52,287 nt of DNA from Rhodocyclaceae bacterium (GTDB lineage: Bacteria; Pseudomonadota; Gammaproteobacteria; Burkholderiales; Usitatibacteraceae). Shown here in pieces: positions 41,318-50,089 of this stretch (positions are counted from its first letter, which is position 1; each line of letters opens with the position of its first letter). The position numbers were made by a program, and so were the translations under genes. The stretch spans positions 1 through 52,287 of the forward strand of contig JADCIX010000025.1 in NCBI GenBank assembly GCA_020247545.1, written 5' to 3'. The notes beneath the pieces were generated by a model, which saw nothing but the letters and a program-made list of their open reading frames with translations, was not told where the DNA came from and made no database searches.

Positions 41318-44281
41318 ATGAAATTAAGGGTAAAAATCTTGCCGGCGGCTGTTGCAGGAGCGCTGGCAGCAAGCATGTACGGGCCCGCGTTTGCGCAGGC
41401 ACCTGCTGCGGCAAAGGCGGACGAAAAAGTTGATCGTATCGAAGTCACCGGATCACGTATTCCGTCTGCAAACTTAGAAAGCACCAGCCCGATCACGACG
41501 ATCGATGCGGCATCTATCAAAGTCGACGGTGTTCGGTCGGTTGAAAACCTCCTGAACAACCTCCCGCAGGTATTCGCAGCACAGGGTGCGACGATTTCGA
41601 ACAGTGCAACCGGTACCGCAACGGTTAACCTCCGCGGCCTCGGCGTAACCCGTACCCTCGTGTTGGTGAACGGTCGCCGTCTACCAGCCGGTAGCCCGCG
41701 TGGTACCCCGCGTGACTTCGCAGCCGACTTGAACCAGATTCCAGCGCCGCTGATCAAGCGCGTTGAAATCCTCACCGGTGGTGCTGGTGCGGTTTACGGC
41801 TCCGACGCGGTATCTGGCGTTGTTAACTTCATCATGAACGATAAGTTTGAAGGCGTTCAATTTGAAGCCAACACCAGCTTCTACAATCACAAACAAGATG
41901 ATGGCTCCGGCGTTGCGGCAATGATTCGCGCCCGCGCAATCACCAATGCGGCCGAGTTTAAGATTCCAGGCAACATTGATTCCGACGGGAAGATCAACGA
42001 CTTCAACTTGTTGATGGGTTCGAACTTTGCCAACGGCAAAGGTAACGCCACTGTCTTCCTCTACTACAAGAAAGAAGACGCCCTCCTGCAATCTGAGCGC
42101 GACTTTTCAGCTTGTTCAATTGGTAACGCCACGTCCTCAACACCAAACACCATCAACGGCGTTGCATTTGGCGCAGGCTTCCGCTGCGGCGGATCCGGCA
42201 CCAGCTTCCCCGGCCGCTTCATCGTAGCTGCTGGTAACCGTACGGTTGCAAATGCCGCTGGTGGCACACGCGCTTGGGTTCCTGCAAACGACCAGTACAA
42301 CTTCGGTCCTTTGAACTATTTCCAGCGCCCATCAGAGCGTTACGGGATGAACGTTTTCGCCAACTACGAACTTGACGCTGGCAAGCTCTACACCGAACTC
42401 TCGTTCCATGATGACAAGACGGTTGCACAGATCGCCCCGTCCGGCTTCTTCGGTTTTGACGCTTCCGGCGCAAACGCGGTTCGCTGCGATAACCCGCTGC
42501 TTTCAGCAGATTGGCGTCGGGACTTGGGTTGTGTCGGCACAACCGGTACCGCAGATGCGTTGATCTTCCGTCGCAACACCGAGGGTGGCGGGCGCCAGGA
42601 CGACATCCGCCACACGTCGTATCGTATGGTGGTCGGCTTTAAGGGCGAATTTGCCAAGATCTGGAACTACGACATTTTTGCCCAAGATGCAAAAGTTGTC
42701 TTCCAAGGGACCTACCTCAACGATATGTCGATTGCCCGTCAGGCATTGGCGCTCGATGCAGTGCGTGATGCATCTGGCGCGATTGTTTGCCGCTCCGGCC
42801 CACCTTGCGTTCCATACAACATCTGGGCACTCGGTGGACCAACCCCAGCAGCGATCTCTTATCTTTCAACTCCCGGCTTCCAAAAGGGTTACACCGAGCA
42901 AAAGGTACAAGGCGCAACCATCAGTGCAGACCTTGGCGAGTATGGCTGGAAGATGCCATCTGCCAAGAACGGTATTGGCGTTGCGTTCGGTCTTGAGCAC
43001 CGTCAGGAGCGTTTGAGCCTGAATACCGACAGCGCCTTCACCACCGGCGATTTGGCTGGTCAGGGTGGGCCAACCATTGGCCTGAGTGGTGGCTATAACA
43101 TCAAGGAAATCTACGGCGAGTTCCGTGCCCCTCTGATTGAAGGTGCCCAGTTCGCCGAATTGTTGGCGCTGAACGGTTCAGTGCGTCGTTCCGATTACAG
43201 CAACGGGCCAAAGACCACATCGTTTGGTATCGGCGCTGAATGGTCTCCTGTTAAGGAAATCCGTACCCGCGCCAGCTACCAGGAAGCTGTTCGTGCCGGC
43301 AACGTGATCGAATTGTTCACGGCGCAAGGTGTTGCTTTGTTTGATTTGGCCGCCGACCCATGCGGCCCGTCACGTACCGCCAGCCTAGCAGCGTGCCAAC
43401 GCTCCGGTGTTACGGCAGCACAGTACGGCACCGCCATCCTCGACAGCCCAGCGGGTCAGTACAACTACCTGCAAGGTGGTAACCCGAACCTGAAACCTGA
43501 AGAAGCCAAGAGCTCGACCGCCGGAATCGTTTTCACCGTCGGCCGCAACTTTACGGCATCGGTTGATTACTTCGACATCAAGGTTGAAAAAGTGATCGAC
43601 TTCGCGCCTCCCGGCACCATCCTCGCGCAATGTTTGGCAACGGGTTCTGCTGCGTTTTGCGGCCTGATCACGCGTGACCGTTTGGGTACTCTGTGGGCAC
43701 TCCCTTCCGGCCAGATTCAGGCAACCAACCAAAACCTGGGTAGCCGGAAGACCTCCGGTTACGATTTCAGTGCCGATTACTTCTACAAATTGCCCGCCTA
43801 CGGCAACTTGAAGTTCAGCTTTACCGGCACGCTGCTCAAGTCGTTCACGCAGGAGCCAATTCCTGGCTTGGGTGAATTCGAGTGTAAGGGTCTGCATGGC
43901 GCGACGTGCGGTGTGCCTTCGCCAGAATGGCGTCATAAGCTCCGCACTACATGGGAAACGCCGTGGAACCTCGACCTAGCGCTCACGTGGCGTCATATCG
44001 GCAAGGTTGACCAAGAAGGCACCAGCAGCAGCCCGCAATTGCGGAACGCGTCCATTGCGCCAGCGGACCGCACCTTGGCTGAGCGTAACTACTTCGATAT
44101 CGCCGCTTCGTACGCGCTGACGAAGAAAATCATGCTGCGCGCTGGTATCAACAACCTGCTCGACAAAGACCCACCTCTGAGCGGTCTGGTCGGCGCAGGC
44201 TTTGGTAACGGCAACACCTATCCACAGGTGTATGACGCACTTGGCCGTCGTGTGTTCTTGAACGCAACGATCAAGTTCTAA
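41318..44281 (+). CDS. TonB-dependent outer membrane receptor (987 aa)
   Basis: Signal peptide MKLRVKILPAAVAGALAASMYGPAFAQA (cleavage near 27). A TonB-box-like VDRIEVTGSRIPS and a plug follow (about 45-170: SPITTIDAASIKVDGVRSVENLLNNLPQVF ... VNLRGLGVTRTLVLVNGRRLPAGSPRG ... KRVEILTGGAGAVYGSDAVSGVVNFIM). The long barrel ends RRVFLNATIKF with a terminal Phe. It differs clearly from the two receptors upstream (different loops, several Cys pairs such as ACSIGNA/FRCGG) and probably takes a different ligand. The nearby tandem hydroxylase genes and the exb/tonB operon complete the locus. Confidence 0.95.
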   Translation: MKLRVKILPAAVAGALAASMYGPAFAQAPAAAKADEKVDRIEVTGSRIPSANLESTSPITTIDAASIKVDGVRSVENLLNNLPQVFAAQGATISNSATGTATVNLRGLGVTRTLVLVNGRRLPAGSPRGTPRDFAADLNQIPAPLIKRVEILTGGAGAVYGSDAVSGVVNFIMNDKFEGVQFEANTSFYNHKQDDGSGVAAMIRARAITNAAEFKIPGNIDSDGKINDFNLLMGSNFANGKGNATVFLYYKKEDALLQSERDFSACSIGNATSSTPNTINGVAFGAGFRCGGSGTSFPGRFIVAAGNRTVANAAGGTRAWVPANDQYNFGPLNYFQRPSERYGMNVFANYELDAGKLYTELSFHDDKTVAQIAPSGFFGFDASGANAVRCDNPLLSADWRRDLGCVGTTGTADALIFRRNTEGGGRQDDIRHTSYRMVVGFKGEFAKIWNYDIFAQDAKVVFQGTYLNDMSIARQALALDAVRDASGAIVCRSGPPCVPYNIWALGGPTPAAISYLSTPGFQKGYTEQKVQGATISADLGEYGWKMPSAKNGIGVAFGLEHRQERLSLNTDSAFTTGDLAGQGGPTIGLSGGYNIKEIYGEFRAPLIEGAQFAELLALNGSVRRSDYSNGPKTTSFGIGAEWSPVKEIRTRASYQEAVRAGNVIELFTAQGVALFDLAADPCGPSRTASLAACQRSGVTAAQYGTAILDSPAGQYNYLQGGNPNLKPEEAKSSTAGIVFTVGRNFTASVDYFDIKVEKVIDFAPPGTILAQCLATGSAAFCGLITRDRLGTLWALPSGQIQATNQNLGSRKTSGYDFSADYFYKLPAYGNLKFSFTGTLLKSFTQEPIPGLGEFECKGLHGATCGVPSPEWRHKLRTTWETPWNLDLALTWRHIGKVDQEGTSSSPQLRNASIAPADRTLAERNYFDIAASYALTKKIMLRAGINNLLDKDPPLSGLVGAGFGNGNTYPQVYDALGRRVFLNATIKF

Positions 44282-44298
44282 AGTAGCGAAGCAACAAC

Positions 44299-44334
44299 AA
44301 AAAACGGCGAGCTTCGGCTCGCCGTTTTTGTTTT
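44299..44334 (+). terminator. Rho-independent terminator after the 987-aa receptor gene
   Basis: AAAAACGGCGAGC-TTCG-GCTCGCCGTTTTTG, about 20 bases after the stop codon. Reading the other way it could also serve the convergent hydroxylase-like gene, although that gene ends about 75 bases further right. Confidence 0.9.
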
Positions 44335-44410
44335 TGGGGACCGCTTCCAAGCTCTGCCTTATCGGGTCCCCACTGGGTCAGCCCGAGCAAAAATCGGCAG
44401 GCACGACGTT

Positions 44411-45688
44411 CTACGCGTCGTATCCGCCCGCCTCCCCGGTGAATGCGGTGACGGCTCCAGCCAATGCCGTAATCATGTTGCGTTCAGCCTGACTCAACTG
44501 CGGATGCCAGATGTCAAAGATCAGTACCACTCGCAGTTGGTCGCTGCGGTTCCAGGCTTCGTGCTCGATCGTGTCGTCAAATACCCACGCTTTCCCGGGC
44601 ACCCACTCGCGCGTTTCGTTACCCACCCGAAAGCCACAACCCGGTGGCACGATTAGCGGCAAGTGCGTCACTAAGCGAACATTAGACACACCGGTGTGCG
44701 GTGGTATCGATGTTTTTGGCTTGAGCAACGAGAACATCGCAGCCGGCGTACGGCCCGGCTGATTCGGTTGTGGTGCAGCCTCGAGCAGTGTCATCGTTGC
44801 TGGGCACTTTTGCGCGTGTGCGTCAATACGCGTTCCTTGCTTAATCAAATGGTAAGCACTCCAATCCGGCGAGTTGTTCAATTGCGCCCATTGGTTAAGC
44901 GGGACATCGTTCGGATAGGTGATGTATGGGACAAAACCCTTTTCGTCCGCCAGCACACCCAAGAACTCGTCGCGGATGGCGTCGGTGGACGCCTCGAACG
45001 CGTCCAGCCACGGGAAGTCGCTGCGTTCGAAGAACTCGATCGGCGCTAATCCGGGGTAGTGGTGCATCATTGATTGCGAATCAAAGCGTCGTTTGCGCCC
45101 AACCATCATGTCAACCGAATCGCGGAAGCGCTTGAGATTTTCGCCTTGGTGCGTGTCCAAGTGGGGGGCGAGATACCCGTCAAGAAATTTGCCAAACTCG
45201 GCGTCATATTCGCGCTTGAACTGGAATGCATATTGCACTGCCGGCAGCAGATCGGGGTGGAGGCGATCGGCTGGAGGAGAGACTGCAACCGCAGCACCGA
45301 ACGCGGCGGCCGCCTTTTGCTTCTTGCCCTGCTGTTCCAGCAGCGTTCCACGCATCAACAGCGCGAGTAAATCCATTGGGTCGACCGTCAGCGCTCCTTT
45401 GATGGCAGCCTCCTCTCCAGCCTCGTCTTTGAGACCTTTACAGGCGAGCGCCAGGTTCACCCATTGTTGCGAATCACGCCCGTCCAGATCGATCACACGC
45501 TGGAACGCGCGCTTGGCATAAACCAAGTCGCCACTACGCAGCGAAAACCTGCCCAAGTTGGTAAGCGTGGGGATATGGCCGGGATCAAGGTCCAGAATCC
45601 TCTCCCACGCTTTGAATGCCGCTTCGCGCTGGCCTGCGGCGGCGGCCTTTTCGGCCTGCATTTCCAAGGATGCGATATCGTTGCTCAT
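44411..45688 (-). CDS. TPR-containing aspartyl/asparaginyl beta-hydroxylase family protein (copy A)
   Basis: N-terminal tetratricopeptide repeats (about 3-130: AAAAGQREAAFKAWERILDLDPGHIPTLTNLGRFSLRSGDLVYAKRAFQRVIDLDG...) precede a C-terminal Asp_Arg_Hydrox domain. The catalytic region is IPPHTGVSNVRLVTHLPLIVPPGCGFRVGNETREWVPGKAWVFDDTIEHEAWN. The two Fe(II) histidines are in PPHTG and IEHEAW, and the Arg that holds 2-oxoglutarate is expected in the RVGNETREW/LRVVLIF region. The frame is open to 45859, but the ATG at 45688 (MSNDIASLEMQ) starts the homologous part and gives 425 residues. No signal peptide, so cytosolic. Target unknown. It lies 64 bases downstream of its paralogue. Confidence 0.88.
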   Translation of the reverse strand: MSNDIASLEMQAEKAAAAGQREAAFKAWERILDLDPGHIPTLTNLGRFSLRSGDLVYAKRAFQRVIDLDGRDSQQWVNLALACKGLKDEAGEEAAIKGALTVDPMDLLALLMRGTLLEQQGKKQKAAAAFGAAVAVSPPADRLHPDLLPAVQYAFQFKREYDAEFGKFLDGYLAPHLDTHQGENLKRFRDSVDMMVGRKRRFDSQSMMHHYPGLAPIEFFERSDFPWLDAFEASTDAIRDEFLGVLADEKGFVPYITYPNDVPLNQWAQLNNSPDWSAYHLIKQGTRIDAHAQKCPATMTLLEAAPQPNQPGRTPAAMFSLLKPKTSIPPHTGVSNVRLVTHLPLIVPPGCGFRVGNETREWVPGKAWVFDDTIEHEAWNRSDQLRVVLIFDIWHPQLSQAERNMITALAGAVTAFTGEAGGYDA

Positions 45689-45752
45689 ATTGGTCGTTTG
45701 TAATGGGATTTGTTGACAATAGTACCGGTGAATGCGGTGCTGGGCGAACCCG

Positions 45753-46961
45753 TTAGATTTCCCATTCCGGCGTTTGCCCTGAATGGGCATCGAGCGCTTC
45801 GAACACATCGCTGATGAGTTGATGCTCGGTCTCGCTGATATCCGGCCGGTTAATTTCAAACAGCAGAATCACACGTGTCTCCTTGGAGTCGTTCCAAGCT
45901 TCATGCTCAATGGTGTCGTCAAACAACCAGACCTTACCCTGCCGCCATTCACGGGTCTCGTTGCCAACCCGCAGGCGACATTGACCGGGCACGATCAGCG
46001 GCAGATGTCCAATCAAGCGAGTATTGATCAAGCCATTGTGTGGCGGAATATGGGCACCGGGTCGCAGCAACGAAAACAGCACAGATGGCGAACGGTTTGG
46101 GATATGCGTTAGCGGGACCGCTTCGAGTGCCTTTACCGTATTCGGGCAGCGGGCCGCATTTTCTGCGACGAGTTTGCCCGCTTTCCAAAGGTAAAACGCG
46201 CTCCAATCGGGATTGTTCAGCATGCCGTTTTGGCTGTTTTGCACCGCATTCGGGCGGTTCGGGTTGCCCTCAACGTAGGGCTTAAACGCCGCGTGATCGC
46301 GCATTACGACTTCCAATTCAGCCCTGATACCCGCAGTGTGTGACTCGAGTTCCGCCACCCAAGCAAACGCTGCTGGATCGAAAAACGGAACTGCGGCAAG
46401 ACCGGGCAAATGGAAGTACCTTGGTTGCTGTGGGTACACTTTTTTGTGACCGAACAGGATATCGACTGCGTCCGAGACACGGCTTGTTGTTGCCGACGCA
46501 CTAGCCGCCGAGCCGGCAAGGCGTTTGCGGATGCTCGCCTCCCACTCGTCTGCGTAGGCATCACAACATCGCTTCGCACGCTCGAACTCCGTCAACAACG
46601 CTGGCGAGAGTTGCTCGCCAGGGGGCACCGAGCGAACCGCCGCCAAGTAATTGCCAGACGCTTCGCGATGGGCACCTTGTTCGGCAAGCATATCCGCCTT
46701 CAACAGCAACATCTGAAAGTTGGCCCCAGCGAGTAACAACGCTTGGTCGATTGCCTTTGATGCATTGACGGCACTGTTCAAGCGGTGGTGGGCGATGGCC
46801 ATCGCACAATACACCGACGCGTCGGCGACGCCGACACCGACCAGTTGATCAAAATGGCTCAAAGCCTCTCTAGGCCGCGCCTGGCGTAACGCCTCAAACC
46901 CCGCTTGTGCGGTCGCCTTGGGATCGAGCAATGTTTTATTGTTTGAGTTCACCGTAGGCAC
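45753..46961 (-). CDS. TPR-containing aspartyl/asparaginyl beta-hydroxylase family protein (copy B)
   Basis: A 402-residue paralogue of the gene at 44411, with the same plan. TPR-like helices cover about 12-130 (ATAQAGFEALRQARPREALSHFDQLVGVG...). The 2-oxoglutarate/Fe(II) domain has HIPPHNGLINTRLIGHLPLIVPGQCRLRVGNETREWRQGKVWLFDDTIEHEAWN, with both metal histidines kept. The family start is GTG at 46961 (GTGCCTACG), with only a weak ribosome-binding site; a second GTG lies three codons later. The enzymes could hydroxylate protein side chains or a small peptide. Association with TonB receptors is a recurring but unexplained context in proteobacteria. Confidence 0.88.
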   Translation of the reverse strand: MPTVNSNNKTLLDPKATAQAGFEALRQARPREALSHFDQLVGVGVADASVYCAMAIAHHRLNSAVNASKAIDQALLLAGANFQMLLLKADMLAEQGAHREASGNYLAAVRSVPPGEQLSPALLTEFERAKRCCDAYADEWEASIRKRLAGSAASASATTSRVSDAVDILFGHKKVYPQQPRYFHLPGLAAVPFFDPAAFAWVAELESHTAGIRAELEVVMRDHAAFKPYVEGNPNRPNAVQNSQNGMLNNPDWSAFYLWKAGKLVAENAARCPNTVKALEAVPLTHIPNRSPSVLFSLLRPGAHIPPHNGLINTRLIGHLPLIVPGQCRLRVGNETREWRQGKVWLFDDTIEHEAWNDSKETRVILLFEINRPDISETEHQLISDVFEALDAHSGQTPEWEI

Positions 46962-47428
46962 TTTCGCTTGGCTGTCCGCCGCAATATTCCGCCAACCAAC
47001 ATGTTACCGCCAGCCGAGCCAAACACGGGCCATTGACAGATATCGAGCCGAGTTGGCGCAAGTCTTGCTGCGCAAAGAAAGCTTGGGCGCTTACGCCGTG
47101 GTGTCAGGCGAACACGGCACCGTGTGCAGGGTTGCTTTCGCAACGCTGACGGCGCAGACGGCATAACTTGTCTGGTGCCTTCCGAACGAATTCACAGGCT
47201 AGCGTGAAGGGTTGGTGCAAATACTGTTTGTCTGCGCTTGCTGCCAAGTTGACTGTGGAGGCGAAGTATATTTTGTTCGAGTCGCGTCAAACGCAGCGAG
47301 GTTAGCAATCGTCGGCAGATTGGTTTAGAATCATTTTCCGTTTCAACAGGCGGGCCTCGTCGGCCATTCCCTTTAATTCTTTGTTCTATTGCTTGTAGCC
47401 GCACAGGTACGGCTAAACTGGAGATTCC
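46962..47428. other. Intergenic region between the hydroxylase-like gene and exbB
   Basis: This 467-base stretch should contain the divergent promoters for the hydroxylase-like pair and for exbB. A TAGAAT hexamer near 47325 is the best -10 toward exbB but has no good -35. GTTGC-TTTC-GCAAC at 47131-47144 resembles the receptor palindrome but has a 4-base spacer. No convincing gene or RNA is seen. Confidence 0.55.
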
Positions 47429-48259
47429 ATGCACATGATTCTTGCTCGATTGATGGTCTGCGCGGCGCTTGTTGGCTTTGCCGGCGCAAGTGTTGAAAGT
47501 TACGCACAGGCTCCAGCTACCCCCGCTGCAGAGTCAGCTGCCGCACCCGCCGCTGCCCCGGCCGCCGCACCCGCAGCCAAACCAAAATCCGCCGCCGAAG
47601 AAAACCCGTTTGGTTTTGCCGCCATGCTTGAGCACGGCGATGCCGTTGCCAAGATCACACTCGCCATTATGGTGATTATGTCGGTCGGTAGCTGGTACAT
47701 TATTTTCACCAAGCTCTACGAAGCCGCAAAAATCGTCAAGCAGGCCAAAGAAGCCGAAGCAACCTTTTGGCAAGCTGGTTCGGTTCGCGCCGGCGCAGAG
47801 ACACTAAAAGAAGACAGTCCGTTTCGATTTATCGCGGAGAAGGGACTCGAGGCGACACAAAAGCACACGGGATTATTGGGTCAAATCGACCTCTCCGATT
47901 GGATCACAATGGGCATCAGCCGAGCGATCGATAACGTACAAAGCCGCATGGGTGACGGGCTCGCGTTCTTGGCAACCGTCGGTTCAACCGCACCATTTGT
48001 GGGCTTGTTCGGTACGGTTTGGGGCATTTACAACGCGCTGGTCAAGATTGGTATCACCGGGCAAGCGTCTATCGACAAAGTTGCTGGCCCCGTTGGCGAA
48101 GCGCTAATCATGACCGCCATTGGTCTGGCAGTTGCCGTGCCGGCGGTGTTGGGATACAACTTCATCGTGCGCAAGAATAAAACCAGCATGGATCAAGTGC
48201 GTGCATTCGGTTCCGACGTGCACGCAGTGTTGCTCGCATCCGCCAACGTCAAGAAGTAA
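47429..48259 (+). CDS. exbB: MotA/TolQ/ExbB proton channel family protein
   Basis: A 276-residue ExbB that forms the pentameric proton channel energising TonB. An N-terminal hydrophobic signal-like segment (MILARLMVCAALVGFAGASVESYAQA) and an Ala/Pro-rich stretch precede the first membrane helix (AKITLAIMVIMSVGSWYIIFTKLYEA). The last two helices carry GDGLAFLATVGSTAPFVGLFGTVWGIYNALVKIG and PVGEALIMTAIGLAVAVPAVLGYNFIVRKN, the diagnostic ExbB/TolQ blocks. GGAG precedes the ATG. It is first of exbB-exbD-exbD-tonB. The extended periplasmic N-terminus is a variant of ExbB found in many environmental proteobacteria. Confidence 0.95.
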   Translation: MHMILARLMVCAALVGFAGASVESYAQAPATPAAESAAAPAAAPAAAPAAKPKSAAEENPFGFAAMLEHGDAVAKITLAIMVIMSVGSWYIIFTKLYEAAKIVKQAKEAEATFWQAGSVRAGAETLKEDSPFRFIAEKGLEATQKHTGLLGQIDLSDWITMGISRAIDNVQSRMGDGLAFLATVGSTAPFVGLFGTVWGIYNALVKIGITGQASIDKVAGPVGEALIMTAIGLAVAVPAVLGYNFIVRKNKTSMDQVRAFGSDVHAVLLASANVKK

Positions 48260-48268
48260 GCCGCCGCC

Positions 48269-48706
48269 ATGGGCATGCAAATTGGTGGGTCGCAGGACGA
48301 TGAATCGCTGAACTCAACCATCAACACCACGCCGCTAGTCGACGTGATGTTGGTGTTGCTGATCATCTTCCTGATCACAATTCCGGTGGTGACAACCTCT
48401 GTCAAGGTGAAGTTGCCGCTGGAACCTAACGCGCCGCAAGAAGCGAAGCCGGAAAACATCATCTTGTCGTTCAATCAAAAAGGTGAGTTGTTCTTCTACG
48501 ATTCTCCAATCAAGAACTCTGAGGACCTCAAGGACAAGCTTCGTCGAGCCCGTGACGCCGCCAAACGCGCCGACAAGCCACAACCAGAAGTGCACATCCG
48601 CGGTGACATGAACTCTGTCTACGAGCCGATGGGGCGTGCGATTTTGGCTATTCAAGAAATTGGGCTGACAAAAGTCTCGTTTGTAACAGACCCCACGCCC
48701 CCTTAG
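48269..48706 (+). CDS. exbD: Biopolymer transport protein ExbD (copy 1)
   Basis: A 145-residue protein with one N-terminal membrane helix. The essential Asp is in NTTPLVDVMLVLLIIFLITIPV (Asp near 25), followed by a periplasmic domain (VKVKLPLEPNAPQ ... EVHIRGDMNSVYEPMGRAILAIQEIGLTKVSFVTDP). It sits inside the ExbB pentamer and couples proton flow to TonB. It is 9 bases after exbB. Confidence 0.95.
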   Translation: MGMQIGGSQDDESLNSTINTTPLVDVMLVLLIIFLITIPVVTTSVKVKLPLEPNAPQEAKPENIILSFNQKGELFFYDSPIKNSEDLKDKLRRARDAAKRADKPQPEVHIRGDMNSVYEPMGRAILAIQEIGLTKVSFVTDPTPP

Positions 48707-48765
48707 CACCACATGAGATGGCCTAGAGTACTAGGCTGTCTCACTCAGCAATTCGGAGAAACTTT

Positions 48766-49188
48766 ATGGGTATGAACGTAGGATCAGGTGGCGGTGGTTC
48801 CGATCCGGAACCGATAATGGATATCAACACCACGCCGCTCATCGACGTGATGCTGGTGTTGATCATCATGCTTATCATCACGATTCCGATTCAGCTACAT
48901 TCGGTAAACATGGAAATGCCAGTTGGCAACCCGCCCAATCGGGAAAAGCCGTTGGAAGTGCGCATCGACATCGACCGCACCGGCCAGATTTTCTGGAATG
49001 GCGCACCAATTGATCGCCCCACACTGGACGCGAATATGATTGAAACGGCCAAAATTTCACCGCAGCCGAACATCATGGTGCGTCCGGACAGGTTTGCGCG
49101 GTATGAAGGCGTCGCATTTGTATTGGCGAACTCGCAGCGGCGTGGTTTGCAGAAACTCGCCATCATCGGCGGTGAGCAGTTCCGCTGA
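48766..49188 (+). CDS. exbD: Biopolymer transport protein ExbD (copy 2)
   Basis: A 140-residue second ExbD with the helix NTTPLIDVMLVLIIMLIITIPIQLHSVNMEMPVG and the same essential Asp. Its periplasmic domain (VRIDIDRTGQIFWNGAPIDRPTLDANMIE ... RYEGVAFVLANSQRRGLQKLAIIGGEQF) is clearly different from copy 1. Two unlike ExbD genes after one ExbB gene are known from xanthomonads and relatives, where the second may be needed for particular substrates. A GGAG ribosome-binding site is present. Confidence 0.95.
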   Translation: MGMNVGSGGGGSDPEPIMDINTTPLIDVMLVLIIMLIITIPIQLHSVNMEMPVGNPPNREKPLEVRIDIDRTGQIFWNGAPIDRPTLDANMIETAKISPQPNIMVRPDRFARYEGVAFVLANSQRRGLQKLAIIGGEQFR

Positions 49189-49253
49189 TGCGTAGTTAGT
49201 CAATCAAGCAGACGCAAACCCGAGTGCAGGCAACACAGGTTGGAGAAGATTTA

Positions 49254-49964
49254 ATGAACGCGGTCAAGTCGGAAACTGAAGGAATGATTGTCATGTCTGG
49301 TTGGGCGCAGCGTCAGCGCGACCCAAAGAAACACATGGCTGGCATTATCTTTGTGGTGGCATTTCACGTTTTCTTGGGATGGATGATCTTCACCGGTGCA
49401 GGGCAGAAGTTCATGAAGGCCGTCGCCCCCGCGAGTATTGTCGAAGTTGTACTGCCACCAGAGCCGCCACCTCCCCCACCGCCGGAACCGGTTAAGCCGC
49501 AACCAAAACAGGATATTCCGCCTCCGCCTAACTACGTGCCACCGCCCGAAGTTGCGCCCACCACGACCTCTACCGCACCCGTGGTCGAGTCCGTACCGAC
49601 ACCACCGCCGGTACAGGCCTATGTTCCCGCCCCGCCAGCGCCGCCTGTGGTGCAACGCCCCGTGGGGCCACGTGGTTTTGGCTCGATCACTAACCGCCGC
49701 GAATGTGCAGCCGCTTTCCAAGCCTCCTTCCCACGGGAAGCGCGCCGTGCAGGTACGGAAGGCACGGTCACGCTGGCAATTCAGGTCGGGCCGGATGGCA
49801 AGGCGATCAGTGTGGAGGTTGCCAACGCCAATCCACGCCGCGTGTTCGATCGTGCCGCCATGGGGGTGATCAACTCGGGAGCCTGTCGTTTTGAAACCGA
49901 TACTGCGGGTTATGTCGCGCAGCTAGCAATCACCTACAAGTTGTCGGGCGAAGAGGCGGAATAA
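49254..49964 (+). CDS. tonB: Energy transducer TonB
   Basis: TonB links the ExbB/ExbD motor to the outer-membrane receptors. A cytoplasmic N-terminus precedes a single membrane helix (MAGIIFVVAFHVFLGWMIF). A long Pro-rich periplasmic spacer follows (PPEPPPPPPPEPVKPQPKQDIPPPP). The C-terminal TonB domain is ECAAAFQASFPREARRAGTEGTVTLAIQVGPDGKAISVEVANANPRRVFDRAAMGVI. The frame is open to a GTG at 49224, but the ATG at 49254 has GGAGAAG at good distance and gives 236 residues. Last gene of the exb operon; two terminators follow. Confidence 0.94.
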   Translation: MNAVKSETEGMIVMSGWAQRQRDPKKHMAGIIFVVAFHVFLGWMIFTGAGQKFMKAVAPASIVEVVLPPEPPPPPPPEPVKPQPKQDIPPPPNYVPPPEVAPTTTSTAPVVESVPTPPPVQAYVPAPPAPPVVQRPVGPRGFGSITNRRECAAAFQASFPREARRAGTEGTVTLAIQVGPDGKAISVEVANANPRRVFDRAAMGVINSGACRFETDTAGYVAQLAITYKLSGEEAE

Positions 49965-49981
49965 ATCTTTTTCGTCTAGCA

Positions 49982-50008
49982 AACGCCCCGCGCTGCGGGG
50001 CGTTTTTG
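49982..50008 (+). terminator. Rho-independent terminator after tonB (first of two)
   Basis: AACGCCCCGC-GCT-GCGGGGCGTTTTTG, 18 bases after the tonB stop codon. Confidence 0.9.
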
Positions 50009-50016
50009 TTTTCTGG

Positions 50017-50044
50017 ACCCGCGCTGCGGGGGGTTTCTTTTTTG
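50017..50044 (+). terminator. Second, duplicated terminator after tonB
   Basis: ACCCGCGCTGCGGGGGGTTTCTTTTTTG repeats the core CCGCGCTGCGGGG and T-run of the first terminator with a few changes. It looks like a local tandem duplication that gives back-up termination before cysC. Confidence 0.75.
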
Positions 50045-50077
50045 TAGCTTACCTACAGGAACCAACAGCGAAAGCCC

Positions 50078-50083
50078 TAAAAT
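50078..50083 (+). promoter_or_regulatory. -10 element directly before cysC (possible leaderless start)
   Basis: TAAAAT ends 6 bases before the cysC ATG at 50090, so transcription would begin at or next to the start codon. No Shine-Dalgarno sequence is visible before this ATG. No good -35 is seen. Confidence 0.35.
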
Positions 50084-50089
50084 TAGTTC

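Noticed and set aside
47131-47144. GTTGC-TTTC-GCAAC as a fourth copy of the receptor palindrome, upstream of exbB
   Set aside because: The spacer is 4 rather than 6 bases, the outer T/A and trailing AT are missing, and it lies nearly 300 bases from exbB. It is probably a chance hairpin.
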